Of a stretch of 61,614 nucleotides of DNA, positions 46,459 to 57,989 are shown in pieces. Under the pieces are notes generated by a model. That model saw only the letters and a list, made by a program, of their open reading frames with translations. It was not told the origin of the DNA and searched no databases. This stretch comes from Rhodocollybia butyracea (lineage: Eukaryota > Basidiomycota > Agaricomycetes > Agaricales > Omphalotaceae), in contig JADNRY010000362.1 in assembly GCA_015501585.1 (NCBI GenBank), positions 1 to 61,614 of the forward strand. The letters run 5' to 3'. The position numbers and the translations under genes were made by a program. Position 1 is the stretch's first letter. Every line of letters begins with the position of its first letter.

Positions 46459-46855
46459 GGTTCGCTGAAATGTAGAGTACCTACGCCCTGATAAGCCTAA
46501 TCCATCGTGCCTCAATATATTGAACAGTCCCGGAGGAAATTTGCGCTAGAGCATGGTAGATAAAAGTCAAAGAGACTAAGTACTCAAGAGTTATTCCGCA
46601 AGCAGAGAACCATGCAGCACTTTCCGGCACACCCATCCCGAATTTCTTCAGAATTTTGAGAAGGTGATCCTGCGCTTAGTTCTAGATGTTGTTTATGCTT
46701 ACTATATGCTTACTATCTTTAAACTAATTAATCCTTATTGGAGCTAAGGTGCTAAGTCAGTGTTTAAAAGTATGCAGTGCTATAGTTAGTCATTGGTTAG
46801 TCAATTCATGTATGGCAAATCCAATAATATCCAACATGATACATCCACAACTACG
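46459..46855. other. Intergenic between convergent genes
   Basis: It holds the 3' ends of the MFS gene and membrane-protein copy B. The motif tgcttactat is repeated in tandem near 46696-46720. Nothing else is recognised. Confidence 0.4.
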
Positions 46856-48216
46856 TTATTTTAGCTCATAATTATCTGTGTGAGTGCATTGTAAAGTCTC
46901 TACACTCATTTCAGGTGACGGTGCCCTATGAATCAAAATGGCAACAGTGATTGGATAAAATGCCTAGTAGATTCAAGCATCAATATGATCAGAAGACCAA
47001 AGTTAATATGGAGACTCGTTCGATGGAACTGAGCTTACAGTCGCAAAAATCAGTATAACGCTTGGGTAGTTTTTTTCAGGTTGTGCATTCACATCAGGGC
47101 CGGAAAGCGGGAATTTCATGTCAATACTTCGATCAAATCCCCTCCAAGATCTACCCTGGATTGTTGGAAAGAGTACAATGCATACAAGCTGAACTGCACA
47201 GAAAATAGCCCCAGACTCAACAAAAAGCAGTAGAACCTTGAGGGCATAAGATCTTTTGTAGATTGCAGCCTCTGTCATTGATTTATAGTGAATCCTAGTA
47301 AACTTAGAAAGTGCAAAACAAAAAATAGACATGGCTTACCATGCTTTCCACCCGATTAAAATTGTCGCAACTGCATTGACTAGCAAGGAAGTCAAGATTG
47401 ATACCAAATCCAAGACACCAGAATAATTGAGGATTAGCTTGGGGATGCCTGACAGACTGTTGGGATTGAAGGAGCCCTCTGATTGGGCACTTTCCATAAA
47501 AAGATAGAAGAATGCATCAGCAGCGCAATCAAGAATGTTGAGGACTATGAATATCAAAATGAGTCTTAACTTTCAGATTTAAAATGCAGTTTGTCCACTG
47601 ACTTATATTGATGACCGTTAGCAACGCAAGAACACTTCGCCAAAAGCGATTGGGCGAGAGTAAAATCCAGGCTCTCCAAACCACAATGATATCACTGACA
47701 AGAAGCTAAACATTTGGGTGAGTGGGATAGTTTTTCTGTCTTGATATAGTTTTTGACTTCTCACTAGGATTGTTACAGGAATGCCTTCAAACATTCCCTG
47801 TAATGGCCCAACCCAGAATTCAACATCATCTACGTTAGAGCACGAAGTGATTGTGCATTCTAAGTTAATGCTTGATAGTCTACTAATCAACGCAGTGTTT
47901 GCAATGTTCCAGGTAAAGGATATGAAGACCGAGATCAAGCCTACAAGTAGCCAGATTTTAGGTTTTTCTGGGGATAAACTTCAATAAAAAAAATCAAATG
48001 CATATCTCGCTAGACACTTGGTATACATACATCATTGGCCAAATTGCAATGCATGTTCCCAGCACAAACATTCCTTAAAAACAATGATAATTAGCTATCC
48101 AAACTCCAGTAATGTTGAATTTGCGACACACCATACACAACCATTATAACTATCAACTGCAAAGCGATCAAATCGAAGGGTTCACCACCTACGACACCCT
48201 CCAGATGTGCGTTCAT
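46856..48216 (-). CDS. Basidiomycete 7-TM membrane protein, copy B, apparently intact
   Basis: The start is ATG at 48216 (MNAHLEGVVGGEPF) and the stop is at 46856 (ends HTDNYELK). Exon junctions follow those of copy A. Hydrophobic segments include LIALQLIVIMVVYGMFVLG, VFISFTWNIANTALISRLSS, LLVSDIIVVWRAWILLSPNR, SGVLDLVSILTSLLVNAVA, VLLLFVESGAIFCAVQLVC and FYPITVAILIHRAPSPEM. The exon near 47500-47557 reads VLNILDCAADAFFYLFMES without a frameshift, and the one near 47060-47330 reads GPDVNAQPEKNYPSVILIF. It is the only one of the three paralogues with no frame break. Function is unknown; the likely location is the plasma membrane or an endomembrane. Two-cysteine pairs in the loop after helix 3 (CTITSCSN) may form a disulphide. 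Confidence 0.82.
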
Positions 48217-49163
48217 AGTAGCTCTATGCAAATTCCATGAACTCGAGTTCTTCAAGTTATATATGACTTCAACTGAATAAGAATAGCGCGAGAGTCAGCT
48301 GGACAACTGGACATCAGATATAGCCCGGGGCGCCAGTAGTATCATGATTGACTTGCAGTGCTTTTGGCTCTTGGATAAGTATCGAGCTTGGGCTTGTAAT
48401 TGCCATTGGTTCGCGGGCAAACAATAACACAAATAACTACTCCAATATCAAGATCGTGTTGACATTGCGATGATCAAGAAATCGGAATAAAGAGATTGCC
48501 AAACACAGCGACAAGGCTGAGTCTGTTCAGGTGCGACACTGATATAGGGGTGCTCAGGTGGTCAACCGGTCAGGGCAATCTTTTTGAGGGCTGGTACCGA
48601 TGTGATATAGTACGGACCAGGTAGAACCACTGTAGAACCTCAGGCTGGCCACAAATACTTGTCCTGCCCAGTGATATTTACTTTACTCCGTCACCCGACT
48701 AGATGGGTCTCCGAGGGCGACTAATGATAAGTTTTTGCTGGGTGGTGGTGATTGAGCGGTGATTGAAAAGGATGAACATCAATGATCCAGCCCATCATTC
48801 TGGCGATTCCTTCTCCGCTCCGATCACGAGTCACTGTGCTGTCTCAAGGTCCGTCGAGCTAAGTATCCGTTTCAGATTGTGTCAACTTGAAGAAAAGAAA
48901 ATGATGTCCTTTATCGAGATGTTGTCTAGGAGATGCTGAATTTGGAAAGCGAAACAAGACTAACGGTGGATCCTACCGCCAATCGAAGTTATTCAAACTC
49001 TGAGTCTCTCTAAGCTTTTTCATTTCATTCTTCACACGTGCAGGTGAAACTTGTTCTCCTACATCACGCAGAGTCCGAGTTGTTAAGCTGGATCCCTTCA
49101 CACGGTCCAACCCTCGACAGTCGAGAAGGCAATAGGTAGTGACTCAAGTTTTCCACAACTTCA
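48217..49163. other. Upstream flank of copy B, duplicated block
   Basis: There is no gene. It contains the blocks shared with the flanks of copies A and C (cagattgtgtcaacttg near 48873, atcgagatgttgtctaggagatg near 48914). The last 30 bases already match the 3' end region of copy C and copy B. Confidence 0.6.
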
Positions 49164-50523
49164 TTATTTTAGTTCATAATTATCTGTCTGAGTGCATTGT
49201 AAAGTCTCTACACTCATTTCAGGTGACGGTGCCTTATGAATCAAAATGGCGACGGTGATTGGATAAAATGCCTAGTAGATTCAAGTATCAACGAGATCAG
49301 AAGACCAAAGTTAATATGAACCCACTTACAGTTGCAAAAATCAGTATAGCGCTTGGGTAGTTTTTTTTCAGGCTGTGCATTCACATCAGGGCCGGAAAGC
49401 GGGAATTTCATGTCTATACTTCGATCAAATCCCCTCCAAGATCTACCCTGAATTGCTGGAAAGAGTACAATGCATGCAAGCTGAACTGTACAGAAAATGG
49501 CTCCAGACTCAACAAAAAGTAGTAGAACCTTGAGGGCATAAGATCTTTTGTAGATTGCAGCCTCTGTCATTGATCTATAGTGAATCCTAGTAAACCAGGT
49601 TAAAATTAGAAAGTGCAAAATGGAAAATAGAAATCGACTTAGTACCATGCTTTCCATCCAATCAAAATTGTCGCAACTGCATTGACTAGCAATGAAGTTG
49701 AGATTGAGACCAAATCCAAGACACCAGAATAATTAAGGATTAGGGCAGGGATGCCTGACAGATTGTTGGGATTGAAGGAGGCCTCTGCTTGAGCACTTTC
49801 CATAAAAAGATAGAAGAATGCATCAGCAGCGCAATCAAGAATGTTGAGGACTAGGGAATTTCAGCCTGAGTCCCAACTTTCAAATGGAGCGTGCATACTG
49901 ACTTATATTGATGACTGTTAGCAACGCAAGGATAATCCGCCAAAAGCGATTGCGCGAGAGTAAAATCCAGACTCTCCAAACTACAATGATATCACTGACA
50001 AGAAGCTAAAAATTTGGCTTGAGTGGGATTATTCTGTCTTGATGTAGTTTTTGACTTCTCACTAGAATTGTTACAGGAATGCCTTCAAACATTCCCTGTA
50101 ATGGCCCTACCCAGAATCCAACATCATCTACATTAGAGCACGAAGTGATTGTGCATTCCAAGCTAATGCCTGATAGTCTACCAATCAACGCAGTGTTTGC
50201 GATATTCCAGGTGAAGGATATGAAGACCGAGATCAAGCCTACAAGTAGCCAGATTTTAGGTTTTTCTGGAGATAAACTTCGGAAAAAAAAACAAAAAAGT
50301 AAATAAATGTGTATCACTCTATGCTTGATCTGAGACATACATCATTGGCCAAATTGCAATGCATGTTCCTAGCACAAACATTCCTTAAAAAACATGATTA
50401 GCTGTTTAAACTCCAGCAATCTTGGATTTGCGACACACCATACACAAGCATTATCGCTATCAACTGCAAAATAATCAAATCGAATGGTTCACCACCTACG
50501 ACACCCTCCAGATGTATGTTCAT
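49164..50523 (-). pseudogene. Basidiomycete 7-TM membrane protein, copy C, with frameshift
   Basis: The start is ATG at 50523 (MNIHLEGVVGG) and the stop is at 49164, very similar to copy B throughout. The segment near 49365 has a run of eight A (cctgaaaaaaaactac) where copy B has seven, so VNAQPEKNYPS becomes VNAQPEKKLPK and the last helix is out of frame. Correcting the run would restore FATAFYPITVAIL. As in copy A the defect sits in a homopolymer, so an assembly or base-calling error must be excluded before calling it dead. Confidence 0.8.
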
Positions 50524-51614
50524 AGTAGCTGTATGCAAATTCTTTGCACTCGAGCTCTTAAATATGCCTTCAACCGAATAAGAATACCATGAGAGTCAGC
50601 TGGACAGCTGGACATCGGATATAGCCCAGGACGCCAGTTCTGTATATTTACGATCAGATGCTCCCGTAACACGTACGCGTAGCAGGACCTGAGGGATTTT
50701 GCAATCCGTAACGCATATCAGGGGGCCGAGCATGGTCAGAAACATAAGTGTAACAAAATTTGGCAGCGGGCCTTTGGCCCGCCCATTCATTTGCGCATAT
50801 AGTGCTAAGCTAGCGTAAAACCTGGCAGGCTCCAAGCATGATGTTCATTAAAACCAACACATAATCCAACACATAATGCATCAACCCCTAGGTGTATATG
50901 ATCGTAATTATACAATCCTATCTGCTATCAGATTGCAACTTGCAGTACTTTTGGCTCTCGGATAAGTGCTCAGTACCATCCAGCTTGGGCTTGTTAAGGC
51001 AAGTGTTAAGGTGTAATTCGCGGGCAAATGTCAAAACGCCCTAGAAATGGAATCAATGATTCAGCCCGTCGTTCTGGAGATTCCCTTCTCTGCTCACACT
51101 GCTGTGCCGTCTGTCAATCTGAGTATCCGTCTCAGATTATGTGAACTTGAAAGATGAAGAAATGAAATAATGTCCTTCACCGAGATGCTGTCTAAGAGAT
51201 GAGTTTGGGAGGCGCGGAACATAGGGAACCTAGCAGCCAAGACTCTCATTAAAATATCACGGAGACGTGGACAGGACTATAAAACAATAAGAGAACTATC
51301 TATGCTGCCATTACCTCGGCCGCATCTATGTTCTCCCCAACCTCTCGTACTATGTGATTGCCCACTAGGGCCAATCCTCATTCCCTTCCTTCGCCTGACT
51401 CAAATGCTGAAGCTCATGATTGACAGCTTCTTAACGTTGCTCGAGACTCCGGTATCCCGGCTACGTCTATCAGAGATCGAAAAGCGGAGGAAATGACACC
51501 ATGTTGACGTTCGCATGTTAGCACGTGTATACATGCACGCAACTGTTCAATACGTTATGGGAACCTACGTAGCCTGCGAGCCGACCCAATATAGGAAAGA
51601 TGAACAGCGGAGCA
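50524..51614. other. Upstream flank of copy C, duplicated block
   Basis: No gene. It has the same shared elements as the other flanks (tcagattatgtgaacttgaaag near 51132, cgagatgctgtctaagagatgag near 51180). The right 300 bases are unrelated and lie next to the 3' end of the following gene. Confidence 0.55.
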
Positions 51615-53344
51615 TCAGACATATCCCCTCCGCCTAGCTTCTTCGCTCAGACTTGCCTCTATAGATGGACTATACTCAATGAATCGCAACTCAGTTTTGG
51701 CAACATAAATCCCATCAGCTGTTGTCAAACTCTGCACCAATTGCGCTTGAGTGCGAATATCCTGGTGACAAACGGATCTTGCACAATGCAACGCGTATTG
51801 CTTTGTCTACAGCGCAATCAAAGCTCGAGCTGGTCGACAAAATAAAAGTACCTACCTCCTCCGGAAGTAAGTGATACTCGTCTACGGTAATCCTACGAGT
51901 GACCCAGTTTGATACTGCCCCAGATAAAAAAGATATCTCGCCGCTGTAGTAATGCTTTGAACAAGGAGATGACCACTCCATTGGTTACCAAACTTGGTTA
52001 GAGTAGGGCACAGATCGGCTTCATTCTTTGACACTGTAATGACCATCTGGTGTCTAGCATTAGGATGTGGAAATATTGCTTCAGGATGCTTCTGAATAAG
52101 CGATTTTACTTGTCCGGGTCTCCGATGACCTATTAAGATAGGTATCTTAGTGACGTCCAAGTGATATTGCATTCTTACTCTTTGACATAGTTCCGTTACA
52201 GCCTTTGCTGCTGCTGATTTGGGGAGTTTCGAACACACAGGGTTCAGAGACGCTAGAATGAGTGGCTGGTAGTCTTCATTGGACCCCTATGAGCATCGTC
52301 AGAGAGAGGACTCTAAATAGAGACCCAAAGCAACGTACGGATGAAGGTGTTACCACATTCGGAGTGACTTGTTCGGCGGGTGAGGCTATCTCAAGTGGGG
52401 CGTTTGAAGCAAATTCAGCGGGCCCAGCGGTATCAGGGTTCTGGCAAAGTAAACAGTTGTTCATGACACTGATCCCAGGTGGAAAAAGACCAGTACAGGG
52501 CTTACACGTGCCTCCTTGCTGTCCTCTGAATAAGAAACGCTGTTGGGATGAGCGGCGCCCGTAGTCGGTAGTTCGACAAACTGGGCAGGTTCTCCTTCTG
52601 TGTTAGGTACGATATCAGTTATAGCCGCGATGGATCCCCTATGAACTTGAATTTCTTCGGCTGAACTTTCGGTAGACTATCAAAACATAAGTCCGAGGAA
52701 ACTTGAAGCGATACCGTTACTGCGCACTGGGGAAGGATGAGCGACTGCTTCGTAATCCTCTTCCTCGACACTGGGACTATCAATCGAACTCTGAAGAATC
52801 ATGACCAAACTTCAAGAACAGGTACTATCAACTCACAATAGAAAGATCAGATACATATACACTCGACGTCTCGTTCGAAACGTGTTCGGCGGGAGCATGT
52901 GTATCCGCATCAGACTCTGAGTCTGCCATCGTCTCGGATGGATGTACCAAACTCAAAGCCACCAATCTCAGGTCTGAATGCAGATTCGTCCTAGCAACAT
53001 CCAGGTCAGCCATGAAACCTTCATTCTCAGTCTTAAGAGCCGCTAGTTCCTCTGCTATACCAGCTAATCGTAGGTGCCACTTGATCGAGGTTTCGTGAAG
53101 ATCGTCAAACTGTTTTTCCATCGAACGAAGCACATTGATTGATATGACATGAATTTTCTGATATCGAAAGAGTTACACCAACGACACCGCAATAAACGAA
53201 AATTGACAGTACCTGAGATTCATCAAGCTCCTTACGCACCCTGACCAGTTCTTCACCCTGCCTACGCACGAGATCTGTTACAAAATCCACATTGACTGGC
53301 TGGTGAGGAGAGGACATTCGATAAGCTGAGGAAGTCGGTTCCAT
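51615..53344 (-). CDS. Unrecognised multi-exon protein with N-terminal coiled coil
   Basis: I do not recognise the family. From the ATG at 53344, exon 1 reads MEPTSSAYRMSSPHQPVNVD and a heptad stretch LVRRQGEELVRVRKELDESQ. Exon 2 (to about 52832) continues with a second coiled coil (KQFDDLHETSIKWHLRLAG, EELAALKTENEGFMADLDV) and an acidic patch (DSESDADTHAPAEHVSNE). Further exons are Ser/Glu-rich (SSIDSPSVEEEDYEAVAHPS). A more conserved-looking exon lies at about 52238-51985, with LDVTKIPILIGHRRPGQVKS and KHPEAIFPHPNARHQMVITV. The last exon ends EARRRGYV at 51615. The junction near 51960-52000 could not be joined in frame with confidence. Introns are of normal length. An upstream in-frame stretch to 53437 lacks an ATG. 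Confidence 0.55.
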
Positions 53345-54375
53345 TGAAAGAGGAGAGACGGCAGGGGACCTTGAGCCAATATATAACCTTTCTCCCACAG
53401 GCCATGCTGCCACAGCCTGGTTGTCTTGTGGGTCCAAGCGCGAAACCTTACTTTTTTTGTGGAACTAGTGGAATTGGATGGTTTTGTTCGAACACAAGGC
53501 CACTTCTGAGTTCAGAATGTTGGAAGTTTAGAAGACTAGGCGACATGAAGCCCTTTTCTATATCCTATCATAGTACTTGCGTTTCCTAGCAGTTTCGTGT
53601 ATAGGAAAGACCTGAGAGGTGGCGTAGGCCTTACGCGCGTTTTGAACACGGTTTCGACGTTTTTCGATGAGCTTCAGTGGGTGCGGTTGGAATGCGGGAT
53701 ACCGGCCACCCGTGAGAACACTTGGCTTAAAAAGATTTTCCCACGATAACCATTTTCATCTCGTCCTTTGACTTGGCTCGATTCACGATGGCCAAAGAAA
53801 TTGCATGGCCGTCCAAAAGGTACACAACACGAAAGTCATACATGCCTTCCCCTCTTCATCTTCTTGAGTTTTCACGAACATACCCAGGTACCCCTGGCGC
53901 TGGCCAGTGGCTACTGCTGTCAAGAAAAGAAGACACAGTCCCAGGCATCTCGCCAGGGAATAGACATTAGATCTAACTCCAAGTACTGAAACTTCCAAAA
54001 CACTTGGAGTAACCGCCCGCAGCCCCCGCTGTCCTAGTACCAGAGGGTATTCGACGAAACATCCTATCGTCCAAAATGTTTCGTCTACAAAGGAGAGTAC
54101 GGCTGTAAGAGCAAACAACGAAAGAAAAGGGTGATGGCGAAGGAACGATATTAGATACTTCACGGCAGTCTTCTTCTTGAAGTTTTCCTTCCTTACCCTC
54201 CATAGACTGCGGAGGAACCAGCACTACTAGCTGCCAGATTTCCATCTGCGCTCTCCTTGATAGGTACCATCCACCCTTTCTCACTATGACTTTTTGATGA
54301 TATAAGTATACACAAAGTTTAACGGGAAAAAATCTATTACAACAGCAGCTTTTCTGCATGTAACGAATGCTACCT
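53345..54375. other. Intergenic, no supported gene
   Basis: An open frame of 126 codons on the minus strand (53783-54163) is fairly hydrophobic but has no family features. Otherwise nothing is seen. Confidence 0.4.
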
Positions 54376-55490
54376 TCAGAGCTTCCTGGACCAAGTGAGG
54401 TGCATATCAATACGAAGGTCCCTCTCAGGATCATTAACTTCTCTTCTCCATCCTCGCAAGATTTCGGGGTGATACCTCCAGCGGGACCTACTTTATCCAT
54501 AATCCCAACATAGACCCCATCTATGGAGAATTTCAGAATATCCCCGAGTTCTTGGAGCGCTGGATCTGCAAACAAATCCAGTAGTCCAATCTTATTAGTG
54601 GTCGAGTTACCGTCACGAGTCATGGGATTAATGCTTGCCTTTGGTGCTCTTCGGGTTCATATAGCAAGGAACGACGATCTCGTTCACTTCACTAAATTCT
54701 CTCGAGGTCTCTAGCATCTTTTTCAGCCTTGCCCCAACACCGGGGTCAACATCTTGTTTGCGCATGTGTTGACGGTAGCCGCGATACAAAGCCTGCACAC
54801 CGGGTCCTATGGGTTTGTGTGCATCCAAGAGAGTATGGTTGACATCTTCTAGAAGAAGCCAACCTCCTGGGCGGAGCAAAGATGCTAGACGACGGATGTA
54901 GCTGTCTGGCTTGGGTAGCTGTAATGAATACCTTATTGGGGCTGATTCTCACTGTTGATAGCAAGAACCCAACATACATGTATCATCACAAATCGCATAT
55001 GCACAACGTCAAATGTTCCTGGATGAAATGGAAATGGGTCAAGAAAGTTCATTTGCTTGTACTTCACATTTGATGGGAGAGTAAGGCTAAGTGAAAGCAT
55101 ACGTTACGGTCAAATTGATACCACCACCAAGATACGAGAAGTTCCTTACGTTTCAGGCAATGGTGACATATCTGCCGCGACGACTTCAGCTTCGGGATAT
55201 GTCGTCGCGGCCTCCACGGACCTGAAAGGTAGATATCAGGTTACGGTCCCAAAGTGTTGGGTGTATACTCATTTAGCGCTCAAATTTTACAGTACTTACC
55301 ATGCTCCTGTTCCAGACCTGGTCACATTGACAAACAGTGGTTGTCATGGTGGAGATCATAGATAAGATGTAAGTATTCGCACATACCCCAGTTCCAAAAT
55401 TCGGGAAGGGTTATTGAGAGGTGCATGCGTCAGTTTTTTCAGATATCTTGCAATTCCATGGTGCATATCGTCAAGTCGACGCCTGGATGT
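54376..55490 (-). CDS. Class I SAM-dependent methyltransferase, possible C-terminal frameshift
   Basis: Reading the minus strand and joining short introns gives RLDDMHHGIARYLKKLTH, then motif I ILELGSGTGAWSVEAATTYP, motif II EVVAADMSPLPE, YKQMNFLDPFPFHPGTFDVV, HMRFVMIHLPKPDSYIRRL, LLRPGGWLLLEDVN and GVGARLKKMLETSREFSEV. This is the standard order of a Rossmann-fold methyltransferase, most like the fungal LaeA/TAM-type group; the substrate is unknown. Near 54450 the frame changes: ILKFSIDGVYVGIMDK and GGITPKSCEDG are in one frame, while VNDPERDLRIDMHLTWSRKL, the expected family ending, is in another, so one base appears lost or gained there. The 5' end is uncertain; the first exon I can place begins near 55488 and a start codon upstream was not identified. 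Confidence 0.8.
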
Positions 55491-56499
55491 AGTGGCAAGT
55501 CAGCTTCGCCCGAGTTCAATAGCGGCCATCGACCTTTCAACTCCACGAGAGGATGTCTAATGCCAAAGAAAGATTCGGTTACTACCCTGTCAGGGTCGAC
55601 ATCAATTAAAACTCACTGGTAATGGGTAAGGAGCGTGAGTGTCTTGTGGAGTCTCGACTGTAGCGCGAGTCCCTTGCACTTTCCGGACCGCAAGTTGTGC
55701 TTGAGCACTAAGAAATCTTCGGCTGGCTGGCCAGGGCATGGTTAACGAGTGACTTTGAATTAGGGAAATGGTCGAAAGTATCTGGGCTCAGATTCTTACG
55801 TTAAATAGCTTATAGCTACTAGTACTGCACTCTTCACCCGCTTTTGTTTTGATTTTTCCGATGGGGGTCTGATTGAGATCTTGCATACTTACTTACTAGG
55901 AATAGAATATTCACAGGCACAACAACCCGTAAGTACATCGTTACAATCATCGCCCATCGGTAAATTTTTAAGAAGTACTCCACAAGGACTACAACAAAAG
56001 GCCACATGTTTGATCCCCAAACATCTCATAATAAGCCTAATGAGTAGCCTGCGAACTGTTATGGTTTTTTAAAGATGCGAACTCGATAAGAGGGTCGAAC
56101 AAAAGACTAGCTTTTACGCTTGCGGATGTTCCTTGGATGTTCCGCGCCTACATCATGATGCTTCCTGATATGCGCCATTCAAGTTGCCGTTCAGCGTCCG
56201 ATTCTATCGAAGGCGGTACTGCTGCTTCCTGTAGGACTACTGACTACCAACTGACTACTGCTAACTATACTAGCGAAGGTTCAGTTATCTCATCACTGGG
56301 TCTCCTCCCGAATCCTCTTTATCTTCCACCATCGCTATATACACGGCCGCGGACTCCGATTCAATCTATTGATTCGTAAGGCTATGCAACGTACGTGGCT
56401 ACGACGCATTATCATGTGCACCAGTTGCCAATATTGGCCAATATATAGAAGTATCTAATCGTCTCTAATCTCTTCAACATCGTTTCTGTCTTCTCCACC
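55491..56499. other. Intergenic; possible 5' exon of the methyltransferase
   Basis: On the minus strand near 55500-55600 an open stretch may hold the missing first exon of the methyltransferase but no start could be fixed. Near 56230-56270 there are short tandem units (gactact/caactgactact). The last 100 bases are the promoter of the hydrolase gene. Confidence 0.4.
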
Positions 56500-57572
56500 A
56501 TGTCTATCGATATTTCTCCTGGTCAATTCGTAACATCTGCCGATGGCACCAAGATCTGGGCCGCTGCCGCAGGAAATCCTTCCAAGCCGGCTGTCGTGTT
56601 TATACATGGATTTGCCTGCATTGCTGATGCTTTCGAAAAGCAATATACCAACGCCACAATGCTGGAAAACTTATACATAGAAAGTTTTACTTTGATGCTC
56701 GCCACATGCTTGAGGTTAACACTGTTTGCAGATCCGTTATGATGTTCGCGGGTGCGGACGAAGTGAAGGTCCACTCAGAGGAGACGCATACTCGTCCGAA
56801 CGCCAAGCGGAAGATTTCAAAGCAGTCATAGATGCGTATAAAGTTACGAAGCCGTTCGCAGCTACCTGGTGTGTATCACTTACGCTGGTGCTTGCTTTCT
56901 GTTGACAAATATCACTCAGGTCGCTGGGAGGTAGGTGCTCGATACATGGCTATCCACCAGGTTTTATCTTACAGCTCTCTTGCCACAGGAATCGTTCCCC
57001 CGGATGTCATAGGAAAATACGGAGCCGACTCGCTGGCTGGCCATATAATGATGGGATCCTTTCCTCATCGCAATATGCACTCTGAAGTTGTTCACCCTGT
57101 GATCCTCAGCATTATTCCAGGACTCATGACCGAAGACATTGCATTATTCGCCAACACTCTCCCCGACTTTGTTCTTTCCTGTGTGGCCCCTAGCTACAAG
57201 CTTCCGTATGATGTGTATACGAAATGGTTGGGCGGTGCCGCTCCAAGGGTACGAGGGACATAACTAATTTTAGATTATTCGGGGACTTATTATGTGGATT
57301 TGCAGGCACCAATTGTTCGCCAGTCCATGCTTGGGCGGGGTCAAGACGACACAGCCGTTATGGCTGCCGCTACAAGTTCCCTTCCTTACATGGCGATCCA
57401 AGGGGAGGTCGATCAGCACCTCATTCCTCCAAAACTCGAGAAATGGATGAAAGAACACCTAGCTATCTCCGAGTTCCACCTCCTCAAAGACGTCGGCCAT
57501 GCTCCGTTTTTCGAAGCACCAGATGTTACAAACAAATTGATCCTTGAATTTGTGAAGAAGTACTCTGCTTGA
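56500..57572 (+). CDS. Alpha/beta hydrolase fold protein
   Basis: The ATG at 56500 has a good fungal context (ccaccATGT). Exon 1 reads GQFVTSADGTKIWAAAAGNP then PAVVFIHGFACIADAFEKQY, where HGF is the oxyanion-hole region. After an intron near 56690-56731 comes RYDVRGCGRSEGPLRGDAY. The nucleophile elbow is assembled from exons ending near 56870 and restarting near 56921: FAATW plus SLGG. Later, YMAIQGEVDQHLIPPK (near 57390) supplies the acid and LLKDVGHAPFFEAPD (near 57485) the catalytic histidine. This is a complete Ser-Asp-His hydrolase. The exact donor of intron 1 is ambiguous, as the obvious GT near 56684 is in the wrong phase, so a small indel or unusual site is possible. Substrate is unknown; there is no signal peptide, so it is probably intracellular. 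Confidence 0.82.
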
Positions 57573-57989
57573 TATGAAATTCGAGAGCATATAATAATAA
57601 TAAAATCATATCTACGACGTCGAACCGTGATTTCAATCTATGCAGGTCTAAGTTTAGTAGCTACCTCCATCAGCATTAGTATCAGGGTACAATTGATGGA
57701 GATCCACTTCAGCACAATCCCAGAGTAGATAAAGAATAAGCAGTTGATGGACAACAAGTTACAACACGTCGCTAAACGGCAGTCTCTGTGAAATATTGCA
57801 TAGCAATTGTTTTGATAATAGATATCGATAAATCTGAGACCGGATGAAGTGAATGGCGGCAAACAATTTTCGACCGTATACATATATCCGCACTTAGGAT
57901 GTACATAAATCGCCTCTCCGCAGTCTGGTATCTACCATTCCCTCCTTGTAGAATATCAATACACACTCTGGAAGTTCGGTTTCTCAACG
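57573..57989. other. Intergenic; promoter of the rhodopsin-like gene
   Basis: Nothing recognised beyond AT-rich sequence downstream of the hydrolase. Confidence 0.4.

Noticed and set aside
53783..54163. Minus-strand open frame of 126 codons, partly hydrophobic
   Set aside because: No family motif and no supporting intron or promoter signals; overlapping frames are equally open, so chance is likely.
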